Part shown: in pieces, positions 1 through 6,445 of the stretch
Numbering within the stretch: the stretch's first letter is position 1
Layout of the letters: each line of letters starts with the position of its first letter
Assembly (NCBI GenBank): GCA_030916665.1
Contig: JAUPWC010000185.1
Span: 1 to 14,502, forward strand
Direction: 5' to 3'
From: Verrucomicrobiota bacterium
Lineage (GTDB): Bacteria; Verrucomicrobiota; Verrucomicrobiia; Opitutales; Opitutaceae
Length of the DNA stretch: 14,502 bases
Position numbers and translations under genes: made by a program
The notes under the pieces: generated by a model
Databases searched by the model: none
Told to the model about the DNA's origin: nothing
Seen by the model: only the letters and a program-made list of their open reading frames with translations

Positions 1-500
1 CAGGCGGCGTGCTGAAGGCGCTCAACAAGCTCGGCGGCAAACACGGCATCGGCCGCGTGGACCTCGTTGAAAATCGCTTCGTCGGCATGAAGAGCCGCGG
101 CGTCTACGAGACCCCGGGCGGCACCATCCTGATGCAGGCCCACCGCCAGATCGAATCGCTGACCCTCGACCGCGAGGTGCTCCATCTGCGCGACGGCTTC
201 ATTCCGAAATACGCCGAACTCGTCTACAACGGCTTCTGGTTCGCGCCTGAGCGCGAGATGCTCCAGGCCATGGTCGACGAGAGCCAGCGCTACGTCACCG
301 GCACCGTCCGCCTCAAGCTCTACAAGGGCAACATCATCACCTGCGGCCGGAAGTCGAAGTATTCGCTCTACGACGACAAGATCGCGTCCATGGAGGGCGT
401 GAAGTCGTGGTATAACCAGAGCGACTCGACCGGGTTCATCCGCCTCAACGGCCTGCGCCTCCGCGCCCGCTACTTCTCGCAGGGCGGCCCGAAGATTTGA
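1..500 (+). CDS. argG: Argininosuccinate synthase, C-terminal part (5' end outside window)
   Basis: Argininosuccinate synthase joins citrulline and aspartate at the expense of ATP in the last-but-one step of arginine synthesis, in the cytoplasm. The reading frame is already open at the left edge (first full codon at position 3) and ends at TGA 498-500, giving the last 165 residues of a protein usually near 400. The segment [14 protein letters not shown], followed by [14 protein letters not shown], is the highly conserved start of the C-terminal region of this family. It continues with [12 protein letters not shown], the [11 protein letters not shown] stretch and [11 protein letters not shown], all typical. 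An ATG or GTG inside the visible part should not be read as the start. Identification is firm; the ATP-binding N-terminal half is not visible. Confidence 0.95.
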   Translation, partial: GGVLKALNKLGGKHGIGRVDLVENRFVGMKSRGVYETPGGTILMQAHRQIESLTLDREVLHLRDGFIPKYAELVYNGFWFAPEREMLQAMVDESQRYVTGTVRLKLYKGNIITCGRKSKYSLYDDKIASMEGVKSWYNQSDSTGFIRLNGLRLRARYFSQGGPKI

Positions 501-780
501 GGCCCTTTTGCAGCCGCGGTGGAGCGGAGCGACAACGTGGTCGCTTCCTGACCACGCTTTCGCCTGCGGCTTAAGCGCGGCCACAGCCTGCGTTTCGGCG
601 CGCCGAATTGGCGTTTCGTCGCAGGCGCGTGGACACCGGCCGCGCTCCGTTGGCGAGGATCAAAAAGGGCCCGGAGAGGCGGCTCTGCGCACGAGGCGAT
701 TCCGAGGGGTGCGAGCTCTCCATTTCGCGGCATGATCTGAAGTGATGGGTTGCGCTCTGCGGCCCTATTCCGTGCAAAGC
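501..780. other. Intergenic region with palindromes, no convincing gene
   Basis: This lies between the 3' end of argG and the hairpins that follow the convergent mla-type operon. Short frames exist on both strands, but none has a recognisable motif or clear start signal. Visible structure: a 7-bp stem CGTGGTC/GACCACG at 536-542/550-556; a perfect 14-bp palindrome TTCGGCGCGCCGAA at 594-607; and around it a 7-bp inverted repeat GCCTGCG/CGCAGGC at 586-592/620-626. It may be remnant repeat DNA. No clear intrinsic terminator for argG was found on the + strand. Confidence 0.5.
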
Positions 781-836
781 AAAATGCGGGGTTCAGAGAC
801 CCCGCCTTGCAGAAAAGTGGGACGAGGGCGTCCCGC
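781..836 (-). terminator. Two tandem hairpins, probable terminator of the mla-type operon
   Basis: Two GC-rich stem-loops lie just past the mlaD stop in the direction of its transcription. The first met is 817-836 (GGGACG/CGTCCC core, 4-base loop, stem extended by a wobble and a GC pair). The second is 786-805 (GCGGGGT/ACCCCGC, 6-base loop). Read on the minus strand, each is followed by a T-rich run (ACTTTTCTG and ATTTTGCTTTG), so both fit intrinsic terminators for the leftward operon. On the plus strand the first is not followed by T, so it probably does not serve argG as an intrinsic terminator. The near-identical design of the two hairpins also suggests a repeat element. Confidence 0.6.
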
Positions 837-847
837 CTCCATGGGAT

Positions 848-1840
848 TTAGAACAACGACTGCGCGGCCACGCCGACGGCGGTGATGGGGCCTTGGTCGC
901 CGAGGCCTTCGATCATGCGGTCGGCTTTCTTGATTGTGCTCTGCACTTCCAGATAGAGCGAGTCGTCAGAGATCAGCTTCCCGAGCGTGCCCTGACCGCT
1001 GTTGATCTTGTCGGAGAGCTCGCGGAGGTTCTTCGCCGTGACCTTGATGCTGTTGGCGGTGGCGTCGTCGTAGAGCAGCACGCCGAGCGTGCCTTTGCCG
1101 GCCTTCACGTCGGCCACGAGGCCCTTGGTGTCGTTCATGAACACGCGGGCGTCGGAGGCGGCCTGCTTGATCTCGCCGACGGTCACGAGCAGCTCGTCGT
1201 GTAGCTTGGGGTCGTTGACGAGCTTTCCGAGCGTGCCCTCGGCGGTTTTGATCTTGGCGGTGATGTCCTGAAGGTTGGCGACGGTCTCGGTGAGCTTGGG
1301 GCCGTTGTCGGTCACGAGTTGGTCGAGCTTGTTGAAGAGGGACTGTGAGCCGCTCTCGCCGCCACCGAGGGCCTTGCTCACGCCGTCGGCGACCTGCTCG
1401 AGCTTGGCGCCGAGCTGGCCGAGTTGGGAGATGACCTCGCTCATATCGACGGTGTTCTTGGTCTTCAGTTCGTCGCCTTCCTTGAGGAAGGTGGGCGAGT
1501 TGCCGAAGCTGACGGCAAGGTGCTGTGAGCCGAGCAGGCTGGAAGTCTCGACCGAGGCGATGGCGTCGTTGGGGATCTGCACCTTGGGGTCGATGGTCAG
1601 CACGGCCTCGACGCGCTGGTTGCCGAGGCGGGTCTGGGCGACGGAGCCGATCTTCACGCCGGCCATGAGGATGTCGTCGCCGGTCTTCAGGCCCTTGAGG
1701 TTGGAGAAGGGCGCGACGAGCGTGTAGCCCTTGGGCTTGAAGATCTGGCCGCCGCTGAGCGACTCGAAGGTGATCCAGGCAAGCGCGCAGCCGAGGAGGA
1801 AGAAGAGGCCGACGCGGACGGCTTGTTGGTTGTTATTCAT
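848..1840 (-). CDS. mlaD: MCE-domain lipid transport protein, MlaD-like
   Basis: This is a substrate-binding MCE protein of an ABC lipid transporter, anchored in the inner membrane and reaching into the periplasm, 330 residues. One N-terminal membrane segment lies at about residues 9-28, followed by an MCE domain at about 38-115 (GLKTGDDILMAGVKIGSV, then a VEAVLTID strand). After it comes a long, probably helical tail with three repeats beginning GTLGKL or GTLGVL near residues 202, 250 and 284. This is longer than E. coli MlaD (about 180 residues) and closer to the long-tailed members of the family. The start is ATG with GGAG seven bases upstream. It overlaps the end of the ATPase gene by 8 bases (ATGAATAA), so translation is probably coupled. 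The symbol is by homology class; orthology to E. coli mlaD is not implied. Confidence 0.9.
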   Translation of the reverse strand: MNNNQQAVRVGLFFLLGCALAWITFESLSGGQIFKPKGYTLVAPFSNLKGLKTGDDILMAGVKIGSVAQTRLGNQRVEAVLTIDPKVQIPNDAIASVETSSLLGSQHLAVSFGNSPTFLKEGDELKTKNTVDMSEVISQLGQLGAKLEQVADGVSKALGGGESGSQSLFNKLDQLVTDNGPKLTETVANLQDITAKIKTAEGTLGKLVNDPKLHDELLVTVGEIKQAASDARVFMNDTKGLVADVKAGKGTLGVLLYDDATANSIKVTAKNLRELSDKINSGQGTLGKLISDDSLYLEVQSTIKKADRMIEGLGDQGPITAVGVAAQSLF

Positions 1841-2648
1841 GGGAGTTCTCCAGTTGTTTGAAGCGGGGATTCTTGAGGTCGATGACCGGGCTGAGGAAGT
1901 TGGCGATGGCGGGGTCGGCCGGTTGGCGGAAGTCGTCCGGCACGCCGAGGGCGCGGATACGGCCGTCCATGATGATGCCGATGCGGTCGGCGATGCTCAG
2001 GGCGAGCGAGCGGTCGTGGGTGACGACGATGCTGGTGACGGCGGTCTGCTCACGCAGCGTGGCGATGATCTCGCTGATGGTGGCGGACATCACGGGATCG
2101 AGCTCGGAGGTGGGCTCGTCGTAGAGGAGCAGCTGCGGCTCCATCACGAGGGCGCGGGCGATGGCCACGCGCTTCTTCATGCCGCCGGAAAGCTCGGAGG
2201 GGTATTTTTTCACGGCCTTCTCCAGCGAGAGGATGGAGAGGGCGTTCATCACGCGCTCGCGGATGCCGGCCTCGCTGCAGAGGCGGTGCTCGCGCGGGTA
2301 GAGCGCGAGGTTGTCGTAAACCGAGAGCGAGTTGAAGAGCGCGCCGGCCTGGAAGACGAGGGCGAGGTGGACCTTGTCGCGCGTGTCGGGGTCGCCCGCG
2401 TCGTGTTCGCCGATGCGCACCTCGCCGCTGGTGGCGCGCTCCAGGCCGGCGATGTGTTTCAGGAGCACGCTCTTGCCCGAGCCGCTGGGGCCCATGAGGC
2501 AGAAGATCTCGCCGGGCCGCACCTCGAGGTTGATGTCGTGCAGCACGGTGGCGCGGCCGAACTGCTTGGTGAGACCCTTGACGGTGACGCCGAAGGTTTT
2601 CCCAACGAAGGGTGTGGCGGTGAAGGCGGAGGCGGAAGGCGTGCTCAT
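1833..2648 (-). CDS. mlaF: ABC transporter ATPase of lipid (Mla/Ttg2A) type
   Basis: This is the cytoplasmic ATPase that powers the MlaE/MCE lipid transporter, 271 residues. Walker A GPSGSGKS lies at 53-60, Q-loop Q100, signature LSGGM at 153-157, Walker B LLLYDE at 173-178 and the switch histidine H211 in VVTHD, so all catalytic motifs are present. After Walker B the protein reads TSELDP, where many Ttg2A-type ATPases have TSGLDP. It follows mlaE after a 97-base gap that carries a 50-bp palindromic repeat. A 31-codon frame through that repeat (2740 to 2645) ends at a TGA overlapping this ATG. No good Shine-Dalgarno sequence precedes the start. The stop lies inside the start of mlaD. Family assignment is firm; the lipid cargo and direction of transport are unknown. 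Confidence 0.9.
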   Translation of the reverse strand: MSTPSASAFTATPFVGKTFGVTVKGLTKQFGRATVLHDINLEVRPGEIFCLMGPSGSGKSVLLKHIAGLERATSGEVRIGEHDAGDPDTRDKVHLALVFQAGALFNSLSVYDNLALYPREHRLCSEAGIRERVMNALSILSLEKAVKKYPSELSGGMKKRVAIARALVMEPQLLLYDEPTSELDPVMSATISEIIATLREQTAVTSIVVTHDRSLALSIADRIGIIMDGRIRALGVPDDFRQPADPAIANFLSPVIDLKNPRFKQLENSHE

Positions 2649-2664
2649 GGTCGGGAAGCAGGGC

Positions 2665-2714
2665 TGTAGCGGCGGTCTGCGACCGCCGGACGGCGCTCAT
2701 AGAGCGCCGCTACA
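2665..2714. repeat. 50-bp double-hairpin palindromic repeat between mlaE and mlaF
   Basis: The element has outer 8-bp inverted ends TGTAGCGG/CCGCTACA (2665-2672/2707-2714). They enclose two perfect hairpins: CGGCGGTC-tgc-GACCGCCG at 2670-2688 and CGGCGCTC-ata-GAGCGCCG at 2691-2709. The two halves are imperfect inverted copies of each other. A degenerate relative in the opposite orientation lies at 13615-13670, which supports a dispersed REP-like family. Here it sits inside an operon, so strong termination at this point seems unlikely. It may instead protect or shape the messenger RNA. Confidence 0.75.
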
Positions 2715-2745
2715 ACCGAGACGATGTGGAGGTGCGGCATGCTGG

Positions 2746-3498
2746 TCAGAGGAGGGCCTTGGTGACGAAGTAGTCGAGCACCAGGATGAGGATGAGGGAG
2801 GTGACGACGGCCTTGGTGACCGAGGCACCGATCTCGCGCGGGCCGCCGCGGGTGGAGAGGCCGATGTAGCAGCAGACGAGCACGATCACGAAGCCGAAGA
2901 CCTCGGCCTTGAGCAGACCGTCGATCACATCCCGGTTCTTCATGTAGGCCTTGAGCGCGGCGAAGTAGGCGGCGTTGTCCACCGAGATGGAGTGGGTGTA
3001 TTCGCTGACGAGCGCGCCGCCATACCAGCCGCAGATGATGCCAATGAGCGCGAGCGGCGGCATCATGACGAGAATGGCGGCGAGGCGGGGCAGCACGAGG
3101 ATGCGCTCGGCGGGGATGTTCATCGTCTCCAAGGCGTCCACCTCCTGGAAGACCTTCATGGATGCGAGTTCGGCGGCGATGGCGGAGCCGACCCGGCCGG
3201 CGATGAGGATGGCGACCATGACCGGGCCGAGTTCGCGCACCATCGAGAGACCGACGAGCGTGCCGATGAACTGCTTCGCCCCGAAGTTCTCCATGCTGTA
3301 GCCGCTTTGCAGCGCGAGCACGCTGCCGATGAAGAACGTGAGGATCGTGACGATGGGCAGCGACGTGAACCCGATTATGTAGCACTGTTCGATGACGCGG
3401 CGCGACTGGCCGGGCAGGGTGCCGACATGCTTCAGCGAGCGCCCGAGCAGGAGCACTGTGCCCCCGATGTGGCCGATAATGGCGTTGAGGAAAGTCAT
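2746..3498 (-). CDS. mlaE: ABC transporter permease, MlaE family
   Basis: This is the membrane permease of the lipid transporter, 250 residues with about five to six hydrophobic segments. Family hallmarks are FIGSVLALQSGY near residues 56-67, then VRELGPVMVAILIAGRVGSA followed by AELASMKVFQEVDALETM near 88-126, the cytoplasmic coupling region. The C-terminus (SLILILVLDYF) is also typical. The start ATG overlaps the TGA of the upstream WPF-repeat gene (ATGA at 3495-3498), so the two are probably translated together. It is followed by the ATPase and MCE genes, completing an inner-membrane transport core. Members of this family can maintain outer membrane lipid asymmetry or take up lipids; which applies here is not shown. 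Confidence 0.93.
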   Translation of the reverse strand: MTFLNAIIGHIGGTVLLLGRSLKHVGTLPGQSRRVIEQCYIIGFTSLPIVTILTFFIGSVLALQSGYSMENFGAKQFIGTLVGLSMVRELGPVMVAILIAGRVGSAIAAELASMKVFQEVDALETMNIPAERILVLPRLAAILVMMPPLALIGIICGWYGGALVSEYTHSISVDNAAYFAALKAYMKNRDVIDGLLKAEVFGFVIVLVCCYIGLSTRGGPREIGASVTKAVVTSLILILVLDYFVTKALL

Positions 3499-4946
3499 GG
3501 CGAGGCGGCTTGGTCAGCCTTCATGGCGGCTTTGGACGGGAAATCGAACAGGAAGAGGCGCCAGCGGTCGCCGGCCGCGCGACGCAGGCCGATCAAACCC
3601 TTGCCCAGCGCGAAACGCCGGCCCTCGGCGCCGGCCCGGTAACCCGCGAGCGGTCCGAGGTGAAACTCGCGTTCCTCCGGCCCGCGGCGCCAGGTGACGG
3701 CGTTCCAGAGCAGGGCGTGGCGTTCGGAGGAATCGGCCTGCCGGTCGTAGCGGTAGAGCGCGAAGAGCGGCGACCAGAGCCGGCGCACGGTGTCGTTGGC
3801 CGGGAAAAACACCTCGAAGGGGCTGAGCGCCTGCACCTGGCGGCGGCCCGCGCCGTTGTCCCACGCGCTGAACAGCGGCCAGAGGTGGGTCTTGTGCGCG
3901 GCGGCGACTTCGCGGTCGGGACTGCGTTGCTCCAGCGACCACCAGAGGAAGAAGAGGAAGGTCGTTTTCTCCTGCGCGAGGCCGTCGGCCGTCCAGCGCT
4001 GGTTGCGGTAGAGCGGCCAGAGCACCCAGGTCTTGTCGGTGCCCTTGATCACCGAGTGCGTGTAGAAAGGTCCCCAGCGGTTGACGACGCGGTCGTCGCC
4101 GCGACCCTGCACAAGGAAGGGCCAGAACCAGCGGGTCTCGTGGTAGCGGTAGGGCAGGGTGCGGTCGGAGTAGCCGAAGAACGGCCACGCGTAGTTCTCG
4201 TTGATGTAACCGGGAGAAGTGTCGCGGGTGTAGAAGGGGAGGACACCGAACTTCGCGTCGGGCACCGGCTCGGAGAGGTTGCGCGCGGATTTGTAGCCGA
4301 AGGGCCAGAGCCAGAACTGCCGCTCGTAGTCGCCTTCGCGGGCCACATGGCCGTAGAAGGGCCAGAACTCGAAGCCGTCGTGGCCGTCGCCCTCGATGAA
4401 ACGCAGAAACGGCCACGGTGCGTGCGTGACGTGACGGCCGGCCTTTTCCGTGTGCGAATAAAAGGGAAACGCGGTGAAACGGATGCGGTCGCGGCCGAAG
4501 CGGTTCTTGATGGTGCCGTGGACCGGGAAGAGCGCCTGGTAGCTGGTCTCGGCGTCGCCGGTGTCGCGGAAAAACCAGAACGGCCAGACGTCGAAGCGTT
4601 CCTCGGTCGCGCCGGCGCCGGAATCATCACTGCGCAGGTTGACCAGCTGGAAGAAGCTGAAGGTGCGGAAACCAGGCTGCCGGCGCCAGGTGAAGAAAGG
4701 GTAGAACAGGCTGCCCTGAACGGTGTCGCCGTCGGCGGTTTCGAGATAGAGTGGACGCAGTCCCTTCTGCGTGTAGCCGTCCGTGGTGGTGCCGAAAAAC
4801 AAGGGGCCGAGCATCTGCCACGATTCCGTCGTCCCATCGGCCTTGCTGACGTAGAGCGGCCAGACGTTGTCTTCCTCCGCCCGGAGGGGGGCGAGGCCGA
4901 GCAACAGGCAGGCGGCGGCCAGCCGGATTAGGCGACGAGAATACAT
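3495..4946 (-). CDS. Exported WPF-repeat protein of unknown function, first gene of the mla-type operon
   Basis: A 483-residue protein with a clear N-terminal signal peptide (two-arginine start, hydrophobic LAAACLLLGLAPL, likely cut after LRA near residue 22). No enzyme motif was recognised. The mature part is built of about 18 units of roughly 20 residues, each centred on an aromatic-proline core such as VWPL, FYPF, VWPF, FWPFY, LWPF, AWPFF or LWPLY. Charged, glycine-containing turns separate them (for example near residues 28, 81, 120, 159, 177, 194, 213, 235, 253, 274, 309 and 355). Regular aromatic units of this kind suggest a beta-rich fold such as a barrel or propeller, in the periplasm or outer membrane. 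Its stop overlaps the mlaE start by 4 bases, so a role with the lipid transporter is likely. It could stand in for the missing outer-membrane or shuttle component; that is inference. Start ATG 4946 is chosen because it gives the signal peptide. Confidence 0.85.
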   Translation of the reverse strand: MYSRRLIRLAAACLLLGLAPLRAEEDNVWPLYVSKADGTTESWQMLGPLFFGTTTDGYTQKGLRPLYLETADGDTVQGSLFYPFFTWRRQPGFRTFSFFQLVNLRSDDSGAGATEERFDVWPFWFFRDTGDAETSYQALFPVHGTIKNRFGRDRIRFTAFPFYSHTEKAGRHVTHAPWPFLRFIEGDGHDGFEFWPFYGHVAREGDYERQFWLWPFGYKSARNLSEPVPDAKFGVLPFYTRDTSPGYINENYAWPFFGYSDRTLPYRYHETRWFWPFLVQGRGDDRVVNRWGPFYTHSVIKGTDKTWVLWPLYRNQRWTADGLAQEKTTFLFFLWWSLEQRSPDREVAAAHKTHLWPLFSAWDNGAGRRQVQALSPFEVFFPANDTVRRLWSPLFALYRYDRQADSSERHALLWNAVTWRRGPEEREFHLGPLAGYRAGAEGRRFALGKGLIGLRRAAGDRWRLFLFDFPSKAAMKADQAASP

Positions 4947-5136
4947 GCTTGGTAAGCCGGGTAAGGCATTGCCTTTGGTCGGTGGGAAAGCCAGTCAGGT
5001 CAGGATGACTTTCCACCACAGCGGAGAGAATAGTTCATGGAGGCAGGGCGCAAATGCTATGTTTCAACCGGCGCTTGGGCAAATGGTTCCATTTAGGCGG
5101 CACCGAAGCGCCCAATTCAGGGCTTTCTAGCAAACC
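4947..5136. promoter_or_regulatory. Divergent upstream region of the mla-type operon and rsmD
   Basis: This 190-base non-coding stretch lies between two start codons facing away from each other, so promoters for both units must lie here or overlap the gene ends. No convincing -35/-10 pair could be picked by eye. An imperfect inverted repeat at about 4981-5017 (GGTGG...AAAG...GTCA against TGACTTTCCACC, with bulges) would fall in the leader of the WPF-repeat gene and could be a hairpin or operator. Neither start codon has a clear Shine-Dalgarno sequence. Confidence 0.4.
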
Positions 5137-5718
5137 ATGCGCATTACCGGAGGCAAAGCTCGGGGCATCCCGCTCTCCCTGCCCAAGGGCGACGCGGTGC
5201 GCCCGGCTACGGACGCGATGCGGCAGGCGGTGTTCTCCAGTCTGGCGGCGCGGGTGGAGGGAGCGCGTTTCCTTGACCTGTTCGCCGGCAGCGGCGCCTA
5301 CGGTCTGGAGGCGTTGAGCCGCGGTGCGCAGGGAGGCATGTTTGTGGAAAAAGACGGGCGCACGGCGGGGTTCATCCGCCAGAACATCGCGGCGGTGTGC
5401 AAAAGCCTGGGTCGCCCGCCGACCGACCTGACGGTCATCAACGCCGATGCCACCGCGGTTCCGTTGGCCGGCGAGGTGCCCGATTTGGTCTTCATCGATC
5501 CGCCCTACGAGATCATCCGCGAGATCGCGCCAAAGTTGTTCACGCGGCTGGATGCGTTGCTCGCGGCCAAGCCCGATCCGGTGATCGTCTTTGAGATGCC
5601 CGGCGAATGCGAACTGACGCCGGCCGGCTGGACCTGCGTGAAGCGTCTCGGCAAAGGAGCGCGGCAGCCGACCGTGGCGTTCTTCAAGAAAGCCCCAGCT
5701 TCGCCCGCAGCAGGCTGA
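5137..5718 (+). CDS. rsmD: 16S rRNA (guanine966-N2)-methyltransferase
   Basis: RsmD methylates N2 of guanine 966 in 16S rRNA during small-subunit assembly, using S-adenosylmethionine, in the cytoplasm. The 193-residue length fits the family. The N-terminus MRITGGKARG and RPATDAMRQAVFSSL match the family start (usually written RPTTDxxRExxFN). The SAM-binding motif I is LDLFAGSGAYGLEALSRGA at about 46-64, and the catalytic DPPY motif is FIDPPYE at 119-125. Its 3' end overlaps that of the opposing rsmE gene by 35 bases (5684-5718), so the last residues (KKAPASPAAG) are shared DNA. Confidence is high. Confidence 0.93.
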   Translation: MRITGGKARGIPLSLPKGDAVRPATDAMRQAVFSSLAARVEGARFLDLFAGSGAYGLEALSRGAQGGMFVEKDGRTAGFIRQNIAAVCKSLGRPPTDLTVINADATAVPLAGEVPDLVFIDPPYEIIREIAPKLFTRLDALLAAKPDPVIVFEMPGECELTPAGWTCVKRLGKGARQPTVAFFKKAPASPAAG

Positions 5719-6403
5719 TCGCGGCGATGCATGCGGTTTCGGTGCGAAGCACCCGTTCGCCGAGGTGAACGAACAAAAAACCGCGCCGGAGCAACAAGTC
5801 GCGCTCCGCCGCCGTCCAGCCGCGCTCTGAACCGATCGCAATCGTCACCGCGTCACCCGCCGGCAGTTCCGCGCGGCTCAGCGGCTGTGCCGCCTCGTAG
5901 TTGTCCAGTGCGAGCCGCACGCCCGAAGGGGGCGCGGCGAGCGCTTCGGCGAGTGTGCGACCGTGCCGCACCTCGGGCAGGCGCGTGCAAAACGCCTGCG
6001 CGGCGCCCGCAAGCAGCAGTATTTCCCACTCGCGGGACGACCAGAGCGAACTCTGCGCGTAGGAGGACTCGCCGCGCTCCGTGCGCACGAATTCCATCGC
6101 GGAGACGCCGAGCGCCGCACCCTCGCGCAGGATGTCGCGCGCCGTCTGCGGACGCGGCAGGCCGACGAGCAGATGGATCGGCGCGAGCGGCGCAGGCGGA
6201 GCGCCCCACGCGAAGGTCAGATGCAACGCGCCGTCCGTGCCGACGGCGGAAAGCGTGGCCTTGCCGCGCGGACCGTTGACCAGGCCGGCGTCAAAACCGT
6301 CGCCCACGCCGCGTTTCAGCACCGTGAGAATATGACGGGCACGGAAATCGTTCCCCGACAGGGGAAGCTCGACTTCCGCGGGATGAAAAAGAATGATGTT
6401 CAA
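5684..6403 (-). CDS. rsmE: 16S rRNA (uracil1498-N3)-methyltransferase, TTG start
   Basis: RsmE is a SPOUT-class (knotted) methyltransferase that modifies U1498 of 16S rRNA. The 239-residue product has the N-terminal PUA-like part (ILFHPAEVELPLSGNDFRARHILTVL), the central GLPRPQTARDILREGAALGV segment, and the SAM-binding knot with AIGSERGWTAAE and LGERVLRTETA. The GSERGW stretch replaces the common GPEGGW. The frame stays open far upstream, to 7138, but that extension lies antisense to the response regulator and has no family similarity. The family N-terminus (MNLILF-like) fits TTG at 6401-6403, giving MNIILFHP, and no ATG or GTG lies nearby. No clear Shine-Dalgarno sequence is seen. It converges on and overlaps rsmD by 35 bases. 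Confidence 0.88.
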   Translation of the reverse strand: MNIILFHPAEVELPLSGNDFRARHILTVLKRGVGDGFDAGLVNGPRGKATLSAVGTDGALHLTFAWGAPPAPLAPIHLLVGLPRPQTARDILREGAALGVSAMEFVRTERGESSYAQSSLWSSREWEILLLAGAAQAFCTRLPEVRHGRTLAEALAAPPSGVRLALDNYEAAQPLSRAELPAGDAVTIAIGSERGWTAAERDLLLRRGFLFVHLGERVLRTETACIAAISLLRAKLGLS

Positions 6404-6445
6404 ATTGAGGCAGGCGCAGCTTGCCGAACCCTGCGCCCAGACAGA
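6404..6445. promoter_or_regulatory. Short divergent spacer with inverted repeat between rsmE and the response regulator
   Basis: Only 42 bases separate the two proposed start codons. They contain a perfect 7-bp inverted repeat GGCGCAG/CTGCGCC at 6413-6419 and 6431-6437 with an 11-base spacer, which could be an operator or a leader hairpin. Promoters for both genes must lie here or reach into the coding regions; none could be named by eye. Confidence 0.35.

Noticed and set aside
508..735. 75-codon frame after argG, and an opposing frame at 470-733
   Set aside because: No motif, no clear start signal, and the frames run through palindromes; treated as non-coding.
2665..2714. Repeats in the window as a CRISPR array
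   Set aside because: The two related copies are over 10 kb apart, in opposite orientation and self-palindromic, with no regular spacers or cas genes.
2332..3642. Plus-strand frame of 436 codons opposite mlaE and mlaF
   Set aside because: Low-complexity Asp/Glu/Gly/His-rich shadow of the real minus-strand genes, typical of GC-rich DNA.
3510..4931. Plus-strand frame of 473 codons opposite the WPF-repeat gene
   Set aside because: Compositionally a shadow; the minus strand has the signal peptide, the regular repeats and the operon overlaps.
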